From Verrucomicrobiota bacterium (lineage in GTDB: Bacteria > Verrucomicrobiota > Verrucomicrobiia > Opitutales > Opitutaceae), in contig JAEXPG010000292.1 in assembly GCA_023447015.1 (NCBI GenBank), forward strand, positions 1 through 5,985: a stretch of DNA of 5,985 nucleotides. The letters are read 5' to 3'. Below are positions 5,937 through 5,985 of the stretch, piece after piece (positions within the stretch are counted from its first letter, which is position 1; the number at the start of each line of letters is the position of its first letter). Made by a program: the position numbers and the translations under genes. Below the pieces are notes generated by a model. It made no database searches. It saw nothing but the letters and a program-made list of their open reading frames with translations, and was not told the DNA's origin.

Positions 5937-5985
5937 ATGACAACGCTCGCCCTCATCGAACGGCTCAACGGCTGGTGGACCGAGC
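5937..5985 (+). CDS. Unidentified gene, N-terminal fragment cut by window edge
   Basis: Sixteen codons read MTTLALIERLNGWWTE before the window ends. The opening looks like an amphipathic or membrane-proximal helix with a double tryptophan, but this is too little to assign a family. The excellent ribosome binding site and the 59-base gap after the DUF2161-type gene support a genuine start. It may share a transcript with the genes upstream; I found only a weak promoter-like sequence in the gap (TTGTAA, 16 bases, TATCTG) and no terminator. Confidence 0.6.
   Translation, partial: MTTLALIERLNGWWTE

Overview
This window is GC-rich chromosomal DNA from a Gram-negative-type bacterium. My best guess is a Verrucomicrobiota member of the Opitutales type. 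That rests on how the DnaN and PssA proteins read and on the weak use of Shine-Dalgarno sites in the middle genes. It is an impression from the sequence, not a search result. There are six genes worth describing as whole or nearly whole units, a fragment of another gene at each edge, and no RNA genes, IS elements, CRISPR arrays or long repeats. No gene-free stretch exceeds 300 bases; the longest is 212 bases.

Minus-strand block, read from right to left (about 3823 down to 1). A small orphan RelE/ParE-fold protein (3473..3823) lies 32 bases upstream of pssA (2532..3440), which makes phosphatidylserine from CDP-diacylglycerol; the two look like one transcription unit. After a 212-base gap with a tentative promoter comes dnaN (1195..2319), the DNA polymerase sliding clamp, closed by a very clear intrinsic terminator (1141..1175). 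Next is an unrecognised three-helix membrane protein with a large soluble C-terminal part (213..1088). At the left edge are the first ten codons of what looks like a response regulator (1..30), preceded by a strong ribosome binding site.

Plus-strand block (3987 to the right edge). Divergent from the RelE-like gene is a 341-residue protein that follows MreB from end to end but has lost all three signature nucleotide-binding motifs of the actin fold (3987..5012). It is followed by a DUF2161-type protein with a PD-(D/E)xK nuclease-like core (5095..5877). The first 16 codons of an unidentified gene with a strong ribosome binding site (5937..5985) run off the right edge.

Functionally, dnaN and pssA are core housekeeping genes (replication and phospholipid synthesis). 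The genes around them are the unusual part, chiefly the degenerate MreB-like pseudo-actin and the RelE-fold protein without a visible antitoxin. I see no evidence that the genes form a single dedicated system; the pseudo-actin is the best candidate for something poorly described.
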